From Legionella sp. (GTDB lineage: Bacteria; Pseudomonadota; Gammaproteobacteria; Legionellales; Legionellaceae), in NCBI GenBank assembly GCA_031291095.1, contig JARLJR010000013.1:1-64000 (forward strand): a DNA stretch of 64,000 nucleotides, given 5' to 3'. Positions 1 through 7,947 of this stretch are shown here, one piece after another. The translations under genes were made by a program, and so were the position numbers. The stretch's first letter is position 1; each line of letters starts with the position of its first letter. A model generated the notes under the pieces. That model saw only the letters and a program-made list of their open reading frames with translations. It was not told where the DNA came from and ran no database searches.

Positions 1-108
1 AAAACCTTTTCTGTTCTAAAAAAATCAAGAAAAACAGAGCAAATTAAGCTACAGAAAAAAGCTAATAAAATAATTAAAATGATAGAAAAAGAGGCACTAG
101 CTGCTTAA
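1..108 (+). CDS. C-terminal end of an unknown protein (partial)
   Basis: Frame 1 is open from the first base to a TAA at 106-108, giving the last 35 residues of a protein that begins outside the window. The tail is strongly basic (many Lys, few Arg) and ends in EALAA. A basic helical tail of this kind is seen in DNA- or RNA-binding and polymer-associated proteins, but the fragment is too short to name. It runs towards the convergent TPR gene, and a palindromic repeat half-element (119-140) lies between the two stops. Confidence 0.5.
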   Translation, partial: KTFSVLKKSRKTEQIKLQKKANKIIKMIEKEALAA

Positions 109-118
109 GGTAGTGCCA

Positions 119-140
119 TTGGCCCATGGGCCCAACCTAC
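119..140. repeat. Palindromic intergenic repeat, family A (half copy)
   Basis: The sequence around GGCCCATGGGCCC followed by AACCTAC matches the right arm of the family A palindrome also found at 35973-36005, 39057-39084, 43717-43790 and 45277-45420. It separates two convergent genes. Confidence 0.6.
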
Positions 141-145
141 AATCC

Positions 146-1270
146 TTAATGCAACTGAACTGGCTCCTGCAACTCCTCAATAACCGCAGCCAACTTCTCG
201 CTAATCGGCACTCCTGTTTTCTTCAAGGTCACAACCAAGAGCTCTTTAGCCTTCAGCGGATCAGTCAAATTAAAACAAATAACCTCAGCAATCTCAGCAA
301 GAAAACAGTCAGAGCTTAATGTTTTTGCTTTTTGAATTAATTCCTCTGCTTGCTGAATATCTTCTTTCAATGCGGCAACCAATGCCAGTCCACCCCAACC
401 ATCAGCTAATTCTGCAACCTGATGAGTCGCAATTTGATAGGTATTGAATGCCTCATCCAATTCATCTTGCAGTAATGCACACCAGCCTAAAGCAATACGA
501 CAATCATAAAATTCAGGATAAATTTCTATAGCTTTTTGCAAACTATAATCTGCGCGCTCAAAATCACCTTGATTCATATGGGCGCTACCTAAGGCAAACC
601 AGAGGCGGCAATCATCAGGGTTTATTTGCAACAGTTTTTCAATATCTTCTACGGTTGTTTCTTGGGTCGTAAGGCCTAACATGGAATGAACTAGTTTTGC
701 ATCATAATTATCTGGATTGAGTTCAAGCGTTTGGTTAGCTGCCTGAATAGCCTGCTCATTTTCATCGCGGTCAAAGTGTAATAGCGCAAGAAGACCTAAA
801 GCATCCGCATCCTCGGCATCATGAATTAATACGTCCTTAGTTAAGTCTAAAGCCTGGTCTAACTCACCTTGCCCATGGTGTATACGCGCCATTAATCGTT
901 TTGCTTCTGGGTGATGCCCCCCTTCAATAACGGGTGATAGAACCTTTGCTGCATTTTCTAAGTCGGAATTAATAAAATGGATAAATCCCAGGTTATAACG
1001 AAGGGCCGGTGTGTCTTCGTAAGTTAACGCTTCAATAAAACTCTCTTGAGCCTGAGAAAATTGACCTCGGTTTAAATGAAGTAATCCTTGATGACCAAGG
1101 CAGGCAATATGGTCAATGTCATTCGCTTGATTTAGGTAGCCTTGCGCCGCATCTAAATCGTCGAGCTCTACATAAAGATTGCTGATTTTTACCAATAGAG
1201 TAAGGTTATTTTTATCTTGTTCTAAATAAGAAAGATGGCGATTTAATTGCTCTTGGACTTGATTACTCAT
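146..1270 (-). CDS. Tetratricopeptide repeat (TPR) protein
   Basis: This 374-residue protein is built almost wholly of degenerate 34-residue helix-turn-helix TPR units. The recurring pattern (A..Y L..A, G....A...F..A, NP.....L.L) is visible from about residue 15 to the C-terminus, for example QANQTLELNPDNYDAKL near the middle. There is no signal peptide or membrane segment, so it is probably a cytoplasmic scaffold. TPR proteins mediate protein-protein contacts; the partner cannot be told from sequence. The gene stands alone and faces the convergent partial gene at the window edge. The 980 bp upstream of it hold a tandem repeat array. The start ATG (MSNQ) is chosen because it opens the frame; its ribosome site is weak. 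Confidence 0.75.
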   Translation of the reverse strand: MSNQVQEQLNRHLSYLEQDKNNLTLLVKISNLYVELDDLDAAQGYLNQANDIDHIACLGHQGLLHLNRGQFSQAQESFIEALTYEDTPALRYNLGFIHFINSDLENAAKVLSPVIEGGHHPEAKRLMARIHHGQGELDQALDLTKDVLIHDAEDADALGLLALLHFDRDENEQAIQAANQTLELNPDNYDAKLVHSMLGLTTQETTVEDIEKLLQINPDDCRLWFALGSAHMNQGDFERADYSLQKAIEIYPEFYDCRIALGWCALLQDELDEAFNTYQIATHQVAELADGWGGLALVAALKEDIQQAEELIQKAKTLSSDCFLAEIAEVICFNLTDPLKAKELLVVTLKKTGVPISEKLAAVIEELQEPVQLH

Positions 1271-1355
1271 ATGTAGGGTTCCTTGTCATGTGAGGTTGTT
1301 AAAAAACTGAGGAACTATAAGCCTAACTTATAAAAAAGGCAAACTCTATGTAGCA

Positions 1356-2070
1356 TGCGTCAGTTTACGCCGAAGGATCTCCTGAATGTGGCATTACGCC
1401 CGCCCATAGAACTTGCTCTATTCTGAAGCTCCCTCACTGCGCCCGGGATGCCGTACACTTGCACAGACTACGTCATCCTGAGGAGTTTACGCCGAAGGAT
1501 CTCCTGAATGTGGCATTACGCCCGCCCATAGAACTTGCTCTATTCAGAAGCTCCCTCACTGCGCCCGGGATGCCGTACACTTGCACAGACTACGTCATCC
1601 TGAGGAGTTTACGACGAAGGATCTCCTGAATATGGCATTAGGCTTAGCCGTAGAACTTGCTCTATTCAGAAGCTCCCTCACTGCGTCCGTGAAGAAGTAC
1701 ACTTACACAGACTACGTCATCCTGAGGAGTTTACGACGAAGGATCTCCTGAATGTGGCATTATGCTTTGTCATAGAACTTGTCCTATTCAGAAGCTCCCT
1801 CACTGCACCCGTGATGAAGTACACTTGCACAGACTACGTCATCCTGAGGAGTTTACGACGAAGGATCTCCTGAATATGGCATTAGGCCTGGCCGTAGAAC
1901 TTGCTCTATTCAGAAGCTCCCTCACTGCGTCCGTGATGACGTACACTTGACCAGACTACGTCATCCTGAGGAGTTTACGCCGAAGGATCTCCTGAATGTG
2001 GCATTACGCCTTGCCATAGAACTCGCCCTATGCAGAAGATCCCTCACTGTGTTCGGGATGACGTAGATTC
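1356..2070. repeat. Tandem array of six 122-bp repeat units
   Basis: The 10-mer CGAAGGATCT recurs at 1371, 1493, 1615, 1737, 1859 and 1981, an exact 122-bp period. Each full unit begins TACGTCATCCTGAGGAG and ends near CCGTGATGACGTA, so each carries short inverted ends around about 100 bp, plus a linker of about 20 bp (CACTTGCACAGAC). The first unit lacks its left arm and the last has a diverged right half. Units differ by scattered substitutions but not by length. A single relative lies at 46988-47099. It does not code: the short ORF inside it at 1762-1950 is only the repeat read through. Confidence 0.85.
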
Positions 2071-2187
2071 GTCAAGTTGATGCTATTAGTACCAGCTCCC
2101 AGCCTCAAAATATGCTATATCTTTAATTAAAGGAATAATTAATAAATTCGTAAGGTTCTGTGCAAAATTATTATGACCTCAGCGGAT
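2071..2187. other. Intergenic DNA with no further feature seen
   Basis: Between the last repeat unit and the promoter of the first small membrane protein I see only AT-rich sequence with no ORF, RNA gene or strong hairpin. Confidence 0.5.
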
Positions 2188-2217
2188 TTGACAGCTAATT
2201 ATTTCCCACATTATGAT
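2188..2217 (+). promoter_or_regulatory. Sigma-70-type promoter for the first small membrane protein
   Basis: TTGACA at 2188-2193 and TATGAT at 2212-2217 are separated by 18 bp. The start codon follows at 2251 behind a strong GGGAGG ribosome site (CAGGGAGGGTG). Confidence 0.65.
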
Positions 2218-2250
2218 GATGTATAAATACTACTCAGGGAGGGTGTTTTT

Positions 2251-2790
2251 ATGCTTGGGATGGCTGCATGGGAAGATGTTTGGAATGTAATTAATTTTGC
2301 CAAAGATAAAAATGATGATTGGTTTTTACAAGGTCCCGCCCGAAGATTTATGGAAACGTATAATGCTCGACCTGGTTTTTTTACATCGTATAAAAATGGC
2401 TATGAGTTTTCTGGTGGTTTGCTCGCTAATTTTGTTTATCCTGCAGCATTGAGCATTTTTTCTGGATTTTCTGTAGCCTGTGTTATTTTTGGTGCAGTTC
2501 TAGGAGTAGGTGCCTCGCTTGCGGCAACGGGGGCTGCGCTATTTGGTAGTTATGAGTTTTGTGATGAATCGATTGATAATGCTGCGACCGCATTCCACAT
2601 TGCAGGCTTAGGATTAACTGCATTTGCAATAAGCAGTCTTTTACTTGCCTTTAGCTTATTTCATGCGCCATTTTCATTTCTTACTCGCTCAGGCAGTACT
2701 CTTTTTTCAATGATAGCAGCTTGTACCTCTCAAGATGAAAACAAGCAAGAGATAGACAGTGCGCAGGAAGGACATGCTCTGATAAGTTAA
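2251..2790 (+). CDS. Small predicted membrane protein, paralogue 1
   Basis: A 179-residue protein I do not recognise. After a polar N-terminal 60 residues containing ETYNARPGFFTSYKN there are two long hydrophobic blocks (about residues 55-97, rich in Ala, Gly, Val, and about 112-145) that should cross or insert in a membrane, then a short acidic tail. It is paralogous to the next gene: both begin MLG, share ETY.ARPGFFT.YKN, a VYP motif, matching hydrophobic blocks, and an LTRS motif after the second block. There is no signal peptide. The gene has its own promoter and a strong ribosome site. Such small hydrophobic-hairpin proteins in this kind of genome may be secreted to host membranes, but nothing here proves it. 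Confidence 0.7.
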   Translation: MLGMAAWEDVWNVINFAKDKNDDWFLQGPARRFMETYNARPGFFTSYKNGYEFSGGLLANFVYPAALSIFSGFSVACVIFGAVLGVGASLAATGAALFGSYEFCDESIDNAATAFHIAGLGLTAFAISSLLLAFSLFHAPFSFLTRSGSTLFSMIAACTSQDENKQEIDSAQEGHALIS

Positions 2791-2815
2791 GGTTGAAGGG
2801 GCATTATTTTTCTAT

Positions 2816-2845
2816 TTGACACACTATTTTTCAAAAACGTATAAT
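2816..2845 (+). promoter_or_regulatory. Consensus sigma-70 promoter for the second small membrane protein
   Basis: A perfect TTGACA at 2816-2821 and a perfect TATAAT at 2840-2845 stand 18 bp apart. Transcription would start near 2852, which rules out the upstream TTG at 2816 as the start codon and supports ATG at 2879. Confidence 0.8.
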
Positions 2846-2878
2846 GATTATTTTTTATCCATTGTGCTGGAGAACGGT

Positions 2879-3391
2879 ATGCTTGGGCTATATGGCAAAC
2901 GTGAAGTAAATTATATATTTTCAAATGATGCAGAGGACATGGAAGAGGTTGCGAGTCGGGCTCTTGAAACGTACAGCGCGCGCCCTGGTTTTTTTACGCC
3001 CTATAAAAATGTGACTGATGCCGTTGGCGAGGTTATAGCACCAGTCGTTTATCCTCTAGCTGGAGGGACTGTGGCCGTGTTTTCAGTATTTTCTGCAGCC
3101 CTTGCCGCAACGTTTGGTATTGGTTGTTTATTAGTTGCTGCTGGCGCATCACTATTTGACGATCCTACCCTTGCTAACGAAGCATTTGATTTGGTAAGTG
3201 GCACTTTGCAATTTATTGGAAATTTATTAGTGATGGCAATTGTTGCTGCTGCTGTTGGAGTTCTCAGTTTTCCTCATAGCGTTGCATCGTTGATTACTCG
3301 TTCTGTAGCTACTGCTGCTCAGTTTACTACAGGATACACCGATGATTATGAGTATCCAGAAGAAGAGGAGTATTGCTGTCTATCCTACTAA
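2879..3391 (+). CDS. Small predicted membrane protein, paralogue 2
   Basis: A 170-residue paralogue of the preceding protein, sharing the MLG start, ETYSARPGFFTPYKN, VYP, two hydrophobic blocks (roughly residues 55-95 and 110-140), and a following LITRS. The C-terminal tail is acidic and tyrosine-rich (DDYEYPEEEEYCC) and differs from paralogue 1. I chose ATG 2879 because it has GGAG eight bases upstream and lies behind a consensus promoter; the longer frame from 2816 would start inside the -35 box. The pair probably arose by tandem duplication and each copy keeps its own promoter. Function unknown. Confidence 0.7.
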   Translation: MLGLYGKREVNYIFSNDAEDMEEVASRALETYSARPGFFTPYKNVTDAVGEVIAPVVYPLAGGTVAVFSVFSAALAATFGIGCLLVAAGASLFDDPTLANEAFDLVSGTLQFIGNLLVMAIVAAAVGVLSFPHSVASLITRSVATAAQFTTGYTDDYEYPEEEEYCCLSY

Positions 3392-3410
3392 GCAAAAACA
3401 TTATTCCGGA

Positions 3411-3440
3411 CGTAGCCCGTATTCGCAGCGTAATACGGGA
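3411..3440. repeat. Palindromic intergenic repeat, family B
   Basis: GTAGCCCGTATT and AATACGGGAT form a hairpin around GCAGCG. Related copies lie at 6822-6859, 23935-23964, 62563-62587 and 62607-62639. Here it sits between the convergent ends of the small membrane protein and fliP, where it could act as a bidirectional transcription barrier. Confidence 0.65.
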
Positions 3441-3446
3441 TTGATA

Positions 3447-4178
3447 CTAAATTTGAAAACTACCCACCAAGGCCTGAACAACCAAGTCCCAGCCATCAAT
3501 TAAAATAAACAGCAATATTTTAATCGGCAATGAAATGCTCATGGGAGGCATCATCATCATCCCCACGGTCATGAGAATTCCTGAAACGATGAGATCAACT
3601 AATAAGAAGGGTAAAAAAATCATGAACCCAATTTGAAAGGCTGTTTGTAATTCACTTAAGATAAATGCAGGAATTAACTGATAGAATTTAATTTCTTCCG
3701 CCGAGGAGGGCAAAGGTTCCTTGGCCAATTGCAAAATGACCTTCATATCCTTTTCTCGAGTTTGCCGCAACATGAATTTTTTTAAGGGCTTGACGGCATT
3801 ATCGAGCGCTGTTTCTGTGGTAATTTGATGCGCTTCATAGGGCTGATACGCTTCAGTATAGATGGCTTTAGCTACCGGCATCATGGTAAACAAGGTCAGG
3901 AATAACGACAGACTGATAATCACCGTATTCGGTGGTGTCTGCTGCAATCCCAATGCATTACGTAGCATGGAAAGCACGACTACAATACGCGTAAACGAAG
4001 ATAACATAATTAAAATACTCGGCGCCAAACTTAAAACCGTAAGTAGGGCGAATGCTTGAAGTGCTGGAGAAATATTATCCTGATCTAAATGGATTGGGCC
4101 TATATTAGTTCCGGAAGCTGCGAGCACCGTTAATGGACAAAATAAAATCAAACAAAAAATAATACGCTGAAACATCAT
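3447..4178 (-). CDS. fliP: FliP, flagellar-type export gate protein
   Basis: This 243-residue protein has the usual FliP length and layout: a cleavable signal peptide (residues 1-21, ending LAAS), a first pair of membrane helices with SFTRIVVVLSMLRNALG and QTPPN, a periplasmic loop, and a C-terminal pair with SELQTAFQIGFMIFLPFL and the M-rich GMMMMPP turn. FliP forms the pentameric core of the export gate with FliQ and FliR. Its ATG overlaps the fliO stop (ATGA), so translation is probably coupled. It is the last gene of the cluster, whereas fliQ and fliR lie 16 kb away at the first end; in most flagellar operons these three are adjacent. Confidence 0.95.
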   Translation of the reverse strand: MMFQRIIFCLILFCPLTVLAASGTNIGPIHLDQDNISPALQAFALLTVLSLAPSILIMLSSFTRIVVVLSMLRNALGLQQTPPNTVIISLSLFLTLFTMMPVAKAIYTEAYQPYEAHQITTETALDNAVKPLKKFMLRQTREKDMKVILQLAKEPLPSSAEEIKFYQLIPAFILSELQTAFQIGFMIFLPFLLVDLIVSGILMTVGMMMMPPMSISLPIKILLFILIDGWDLVVQALVGSFQI

Positions 4179-4519
4179 GATGAAGGTTTGACCTCTTGAA
4201 CTGGATGAATGGCTAAGGCATTTTGATTGTCGGCAATTAGAAATCGTTGGCCTTGATAGTCAATGATGTAGACTTGCATTTTATGATGCACGAGGATTTT
4301 TTCAATGAGCTGACCTTGAGTTGGTTTTTTTACTAATCCTTTTGAGCGCTTTGCCAGGAATGAGAGCACAAGGAGGAGGATTAGCAAAACAACCAAATAG
4401 GGAACCCAGTGGAGCTGGTTGATTGGATCTTGCTTAAATGTCAGAGTGCTTTGGGCATAAAGTGCTGGGGTAATTAGCAAGCCCAAGAGCATCCAACTTT
4501 GTTTTACTGGGTTATTCAT
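4175..4519 (-). CDS. fliO: FliO-like export gate assembly protein
   Basis: A 114-residue protein with an N-terminal signal-like segment (residues 8-22), one membrane helix (about 40-56, VVLLILLLVLSFL), and a short cytoplasmic domain ending IHPVQEVKPSS. FliO is poorly conserved; the assignment rests on this layout and on its place between fliN and fliP, where fliO normally sits. In known flagella FliO helps assemble the FliP ring. It overlaps both neighbours by four bases (ATGA). Confidence 0.8.
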   Translation of the reverse strand: MNNPVKQSWMLLGLLITPALYAQSTLTFKQDPINQLHWVPYLVVLLILLLVLSFLAKRSKGLVKKPTQGQLIEKILVHHKMQVYIIDYQGQRFLIADNQNALAIHPVQEVKPSS

Positions 4520-4818
4520 GCATTAATTTCCGTAATCTGTACTGCAAAATGATCGTCATGACTCATTAATTCACCACGAGCAATTACACGGTCATTTAAT
4601 AGAATTTCTACTGGTTCATCTGTTTTTTGATCAAGTCGTAATTCATGACCGGATTTAAGTTCTTTTAATTCCGCAATACTGAGATTTAAGGTACCAATAC
4701 GTACAGTGCATTGCACTTCAATATCCCCTACCAAACCCAGATAGTTTTGGTTAAGAAATTGACCTTCAGCTTGTGGGGTATGTTCTTTTAAGTTAACTTT
4801 TTTTACTGTAATGCTCAT
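4516..4818 (-). CDS. fliN: FliN, C-ring / export sorting protein (SpoA domain)
   Basis: A 100-residue protein made mostly of one SpoA (FliN/SctQ C-terminal) domain: GDIEVQCTVRIGTLNLSIAE, then LKSGHELRLDQ and the signature VEILLNDRVIARGELM. FliN forms the base of the C-ring and binds FliH, docking the ATPase complex. Length is slightly short for FliN (often 110-140), missing most of the variable N-terminal arm. It overlaps fliO and the fliM-like gene by four bases each. Confidence 0.9.
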   Translation of the reverse strand: MSITVKKVNLKEHTPQAEGQFLNQNYLGLVGDIEVQCTVRIGTLNLSIAELKELKSGHELRLDQKTDEPVEILLNDRVIARGELMSHDDHFAVQITEINA

Positions 4819-5522
4819 GATTTCCTCTTTAATACAATTGATTTATGGGATGCGGATTGGCCTAATTCAGCCTCAGCGAAGAGTTCTTTTCCTCGGGTTA
4901 CTCTTAGTGGTTCGGTGATTGGATGTTTGGTGCTAAGTACATCACCGATTTGCAACTCTGCAAGACTTTTTATTGATAAGTGGCTGGAACTAAGCTCTAA
5001 CGATAAAGAGAAGTTTTGTTCCGCTAATGCCTCATCAATGGGACTCAATGGGGTAGCTTTACTTTGAGATGCAGGTAACTGTTGATAAACCCAATCAGGG
5101 TTTACGATCAGCGTGAAATTGTTCTGTTCGCAAGTGAAGGTAAGAAGCACGCTTGTTGAGCCAGCATAAAACCAGTCTGGATTTTCTCCCTGATAGGGCT
5201 GCAGCATGCTTTCCTCTCGCTGGAAAAACTTATTTAGTAGTTTTAGGAGAAGTTCTTTACTTGCCGCATGAAAACTAGATTGCTCGCTACCGAATATTGC
5301 GAGGGAGATCACACTTAAATAATCACCTTCAAGGCAGCCAAGCTCATCGTTATCTTCCTGAAGCATGAATGCTTGTTCTACGCGGTAATTTTTAGGTGTC
5401 ATGGCCAGGTGCAAGTCAAGAGGAGTACAACAGTACTCCTCATTCCAAGCATCCAGTGCTTGTTTAAATTGTTGGTTTAATTGCTGCAGTTCTACCGCAT
5501 TAATTAATCGATAGGGCTTCAT
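4815..5522 (-). CDS. Short FliM/SctQ-like protein
   Basis: A 235-residue protein in the fliM position. Its last 75 residues look like a SpoA domain (LSIKSLAELQIGDVLSTKHP, then VTRGKELFAEAELG). The N-terminal two thirds match no FliM landmark I know: there is no EIDALL-type CheY-binding motif at the N-terminus and no GGxG loop of the FliG-binding middle domain. Typical FliM is about 330 residues. Its layout is nearer to the SctQ proteins of injectisomes. I start at ATG 5520-5522 (MKPYRL), whose ATGA overlaps the flgE stop; the frame is open 57 bases further into flgE. Probable role: sorting platform with FliN. Confidence 0.7.
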   Translation of the reverse strand: MKPYRLINAVELQQLNQQFKQALDAWNEEYCCTPLDLHLAMTPKNYRVEQAFMLQEDNDELGCLEGDYLSVISLAIFGSEQSSFHAASKELLLKLLNKFFQREESMLQPYQGENPDWFYAGSTSVLLTFTCEQNNFTLIVNPDWVYQQLPASQSKATPLSPIDEALAEQNFSLSLELSSSHLSIKSLAELQIGDVLSTKHPITEPLRVTRGKELFAEAELGQSASHKSIVLKRKS

Positions 5523-6763
5523 AATTTGGTTTCCAACTCTTCTAATAATTGTTTGTCTATATCCATAATCTGCGAGCAAGCTTGGAACATTCTTTGTAAA
5601 ACGACAATATTGGCAAATTCCGTGGTGGGATCAACGTTAGAACCTTCTAAATAACCGGATTGAATAGCCTCTAATTTTTTGGTATTTGCGTGTCCATAAT
5701 GAATCCCATGAGTAGTTTTTGCTCGAAAAAAATTGTCTTGCGTTTGGATTAAATTGTTTTCCATATCATCAAAAGAGGCCATGCCTATGTAAATACCTTT
5801 AATGATTTGTCCATTATTATAGTGGTAGGAAATTAGGCCTTCTTCATCAATCCTAAGTTCATTTTGTTCGCCTTGGGGATAACCGTCGTTATTGTGGATT
5901 TCGATGGTGGTCTCTGTCGATTGATTAGAGGAGGGTTTTCCGAGTTCTACGTATTCATTTTGCCCGTTATTACCGTCTCCGAAGTAAACAGAGATTGGTT
6001 GTCCATTTAGAGACAATTGAATCGTGCTGTATTCTGAGAGAATACCATTAGTAATAGTACCCCTCTCATTAAATTTTATTATTTGCTCGGATGAGATAGA
6101 AATTTCCTTTTCATCATCATATTGGGTACCTGTTAACATCCATTCTGTTGGTGGGGTAGTTTGCTGTGGTATTTCTATACCTGTAAATCTTAGCGTGATG
6201 GTATGGGGATTTCCTTGCGCATCATAAATGTTTTTTAGTTTAAAGGTGATATCTTCATAGACAGATATAGGAGGTTTTGGATTTTTTTCTTGAGGTATAA
6301 ATTGACCATGTATAAAAACATTTTTAGTGGCTTTACCTGCAGAAATTTTAGGCCCGTGCTCATAGATAGGAGCCAAATTGCCAGAATGGTCGTAGCCCTG
6401 CACCTGCCCACCTGTTTTATAATCAATCAAAACTCCATTTTCGAATTTGAAATGCCCATCACGAGTATAAACCAATTCATTATTTTTTAGTTTAACTACA
6501 AAAAAACCGTTGCCTACCATGGCTAAATCTGAACCCGAACCGGTTTCCCGAGGATTACCATCCTTAAAATTAATCGAGGTACCTTGAACACGCACACCAT
6601 GACCGTTTCCTTCTTCTCCATGCCCATTACCTAGAGAAGAATAGAATACATCACTACGTTTAAAACCATGGCTTTGCATATTCGCTATATTGTTCGAAGT
6701 ATTTTGCAACCCGTAGCTTGCAGCAAGCATTCCTGAGAGACTGCTGTAATAAGTATTTGTCAT
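5519..6763 (-). CDS. flgE: FlgE, hook protein
   Basis: A 414-residue hook protein with the conserved rod/hook N-terminus (YYSSLSGMLAASYGLQNTSNNIANM), the NPRETGSGSDLAMVGNGFF motif, the central D1/D2 hook domains, and the C-terminal coiled region (QSGYLEGSNVDPTTEFANIV, LQRMFQACSQIM). FlgE polymerises into the hook outside the outer membrane. Length is normal. Since no filament or junction genes accompany it, the hook would be the outermost part of the structure encoded here. It is separated from flgD by 117 bp holding a family B repeat. Confidence 0.93.
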   Translation of the reverse strand: MTNTYYSSLSGMLAASYGLQNTSNNIANMQSHGFKRSDVFYSSLGNGHGEEGNGHGVRVQGTSINFKDGNPRETGSGSDLAMVGNGFFVVKLKNNELVYTRDGHFKFENGVLIDYKTGGQVQGYDHSGNLAPIYEHGPKISAGKATKNVFIHGQFIPQEKNPKPPISVYEDITFKLKNIYDAQGNPHTITLRFTGIEIPQQTTPPTEWMLTGTQYDDEKEISISSEQIIKFNERGTITNGILSEYSTIQLSLNGQPISVYFGDGNNGQNEYVELGKPSSNQSTETTIEIHNNDGYPQGEQNELRIDEEGLISYHYNNGQIIKGIYIGMASFDDMENNLIQTQDNFFRAKTTHGIHYGHANTKKLEAIQSGYLEGSNVDPTTEFANIVVLQRMFQACSQIMDIDKQLLEELETKL

Positions 6764-6821
6764 TTTTGTTCCTTTTATTTATACGGAGGAGTTCTAGGAT
6801 CTTCACTCTGTGGCACTAAAC

Positions 6822-6859
6822 CTGTAGCCCGTATTAGGCTGCGCTAGTATGGGCTACAG
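6822..6859. repeat. Family B palindromic repeat inside the flagellar-type operon
   Basis: CTGTAGCCCGTATTAGGC and the near inverse GCGCTAGTATGGGCTACAG form a long hairpin in the flgD-flgE gap. It is one of only two places where the cluster has a gap over 100 bp. Confidence 0.7.
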
Positions 6860-6880
6860 CATCAATGCCTCAAGGTACAC

Positions 6881-7246
6881 TTAAACGCTAACCTCAAGAA
6901 CCTGATCTAATGTAGTCGGAATATGTTTATCCCCTGCATAAACCATAAGTTCTATAGACCCATTTTTCTGTAAAGACACTGATTGAACTGTGCCAGTAGT
7001 CTGCTCGTCTATTTTTACATTTTTACCTAAAAGATTAAGGCCACGATTTTCCTGTGCCAATTTTAATAGCTGCTGTACTCCATCATTAGTTCCAATAGCC
7101 TGCTGCAATGAAGAAAATTGCGCCATCTGCGCCATAAATTCACGGTTATCTATAGGTTTTAACGGGTCTTGATAGGTCAGTTCCTGCATGAATAATTTCA
7201 TATACTCATCTTGGCCCATGTTTACTGCCTCAACTGGTTCAGTCAT
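6881..7246 (-). CDS. flgD: FlgD, hook cap (scaffold) protein, short form
   Basis: A 121-residue protein with the conserved FlgD N-terminus: YMKLFMQELTYQDPLKPIDN, REFMAQMAQFSSLQQ, then the start of the beta-sandwich (LLGKNVKIDEQTTGTVQSV). FlgD caps the growing hook and is normally about 220 residues; here the tudor/fibronectin-like C-terminal half is mostly missing, leaving the secretion-signal and assembly part. It overlaps the upstream fliK-like gene by eight bases. The stop is clean and the frame shows no sign of decay, so this may be a compact functional version. Confidence 0.85.
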   Translation of the reverse strand: MTEPVEAVNMGQDEYMKLFMQELTYQDPLKPIDNREFMAQMAQFSSLQQAIGTNDGVQQLLKLAQENRGLNLLGKNVKIDEQTTGTVQSVSLQKNGSIELMVYAGDKHIPTTLDQVLEVSV

Positions 7247-7892
7247 TGTTTACTCCATTAATAATTAAGCGGCTTAAAACCAAGCCTTTTTTCTTTAAAT
7301 AATTTTGAATGAGTTGCACAAGCTCATTCTGTTCTTGCTTATCTAATGCATGCAGATTCAGCGTTAGCTCTGCTTGTTCTCCCTGAATAAACAGATGATT
7401 GTTTTTAAACTCTAAGGTGGTAGCCATTCTATTTGAGCAGCTAGTAGTTTCTTTTATTGCTGATGCATCCTGGGTTAATTTGCTGGTATGTATGGGTTGA
7501 GGCAACGATGATTGCTCTATAGCTTGTTCCAGCTCAGTCATTAGTGGGGCAAATTTATTTTCAGGTGAGTAAGACGGAGTGGTGTTATCCGTTGCTGTCA
7601 TCAGCATATTTTGTAATTCAAAATTCTGGGGTTCCTGAGTTGGGAAAGACATAGAAAACACAGGCTCATTTTCCTTAGGGAACTCCTGATCTGTTTTCGG
7701 TGCTGGCAGTGGCTTAGCATCAAAGTGCAATTCAGAGTGTTGTAACTGAGTTTGGTGCTGCCAATAATACTCATCCCCTGTATTTTGCTTCGCTGGGCTA
7801 TTTAACCAATGATCAAAGTCAGCAGATGATTGCTGGTTGGTATGTTGTTTGGACTGTCCATAGCATTGTGGTAGCGACTCATTAATTTTCAT
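7239..7892 (-). CDS. FliK-like hook-length control protein (tentative)
   Basis: A 217-residue protein whose first 140 residues are polar, rich in Gln, Pro, Ser and Thr and probably extended, followed by a compact C-terminal domain (LFIQGEQAELTLNLHALDK to RLIINGVN). This is the shape of FliK: a long ruler region plus a C-terminal domain that contacts FlhB. The position between fliJ and flgD is where fliK is commonly found. There is no strong sequence signature, and at 217 residues it is short for FliK, so the name rests mainly on context. Confidence 0.55.
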   Translation of the reverse strand: MKINESLPQCYGQSKQHTNQQSSADFDHWLNSPAKQNTGDEYYWQHQTQLQHSELHFDAKPLPAPKTDQEFPKENEPVFSMSFPTQEPQNFELQNMLMTATDNTTPSYSPENKFAPLMTELEQAIEQSSLPQPIHTSKLTQDASAIKETTSCSNRMATTLEFKNNHLFIQGEQAELTLNLHALDKQEQNELVQLIQNYLKKKGLVLSRLIINGVNND

Positions 7893-7947
7893 TATCTTCC
7901 TATTATAATCATTTACTCAAATCCGTAGTACCCATCTTACGTCTAAC

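Noticed and set aside
113-319. Short plus-strand ORF overlapping the TPR gene end
   Set aside because: Antisense shadow of the TPR gene, which has clear family features.
1762-1950. Short ORF inside the repeat array
   Set aside because: It is the repeat unit read through; no ribosome site and no codon preference.
1356-2070. Possible CRISPR array
   Set aside because: Repeats of 122 bp without short unique spacers and no cas genes; units are homologous over their full length.
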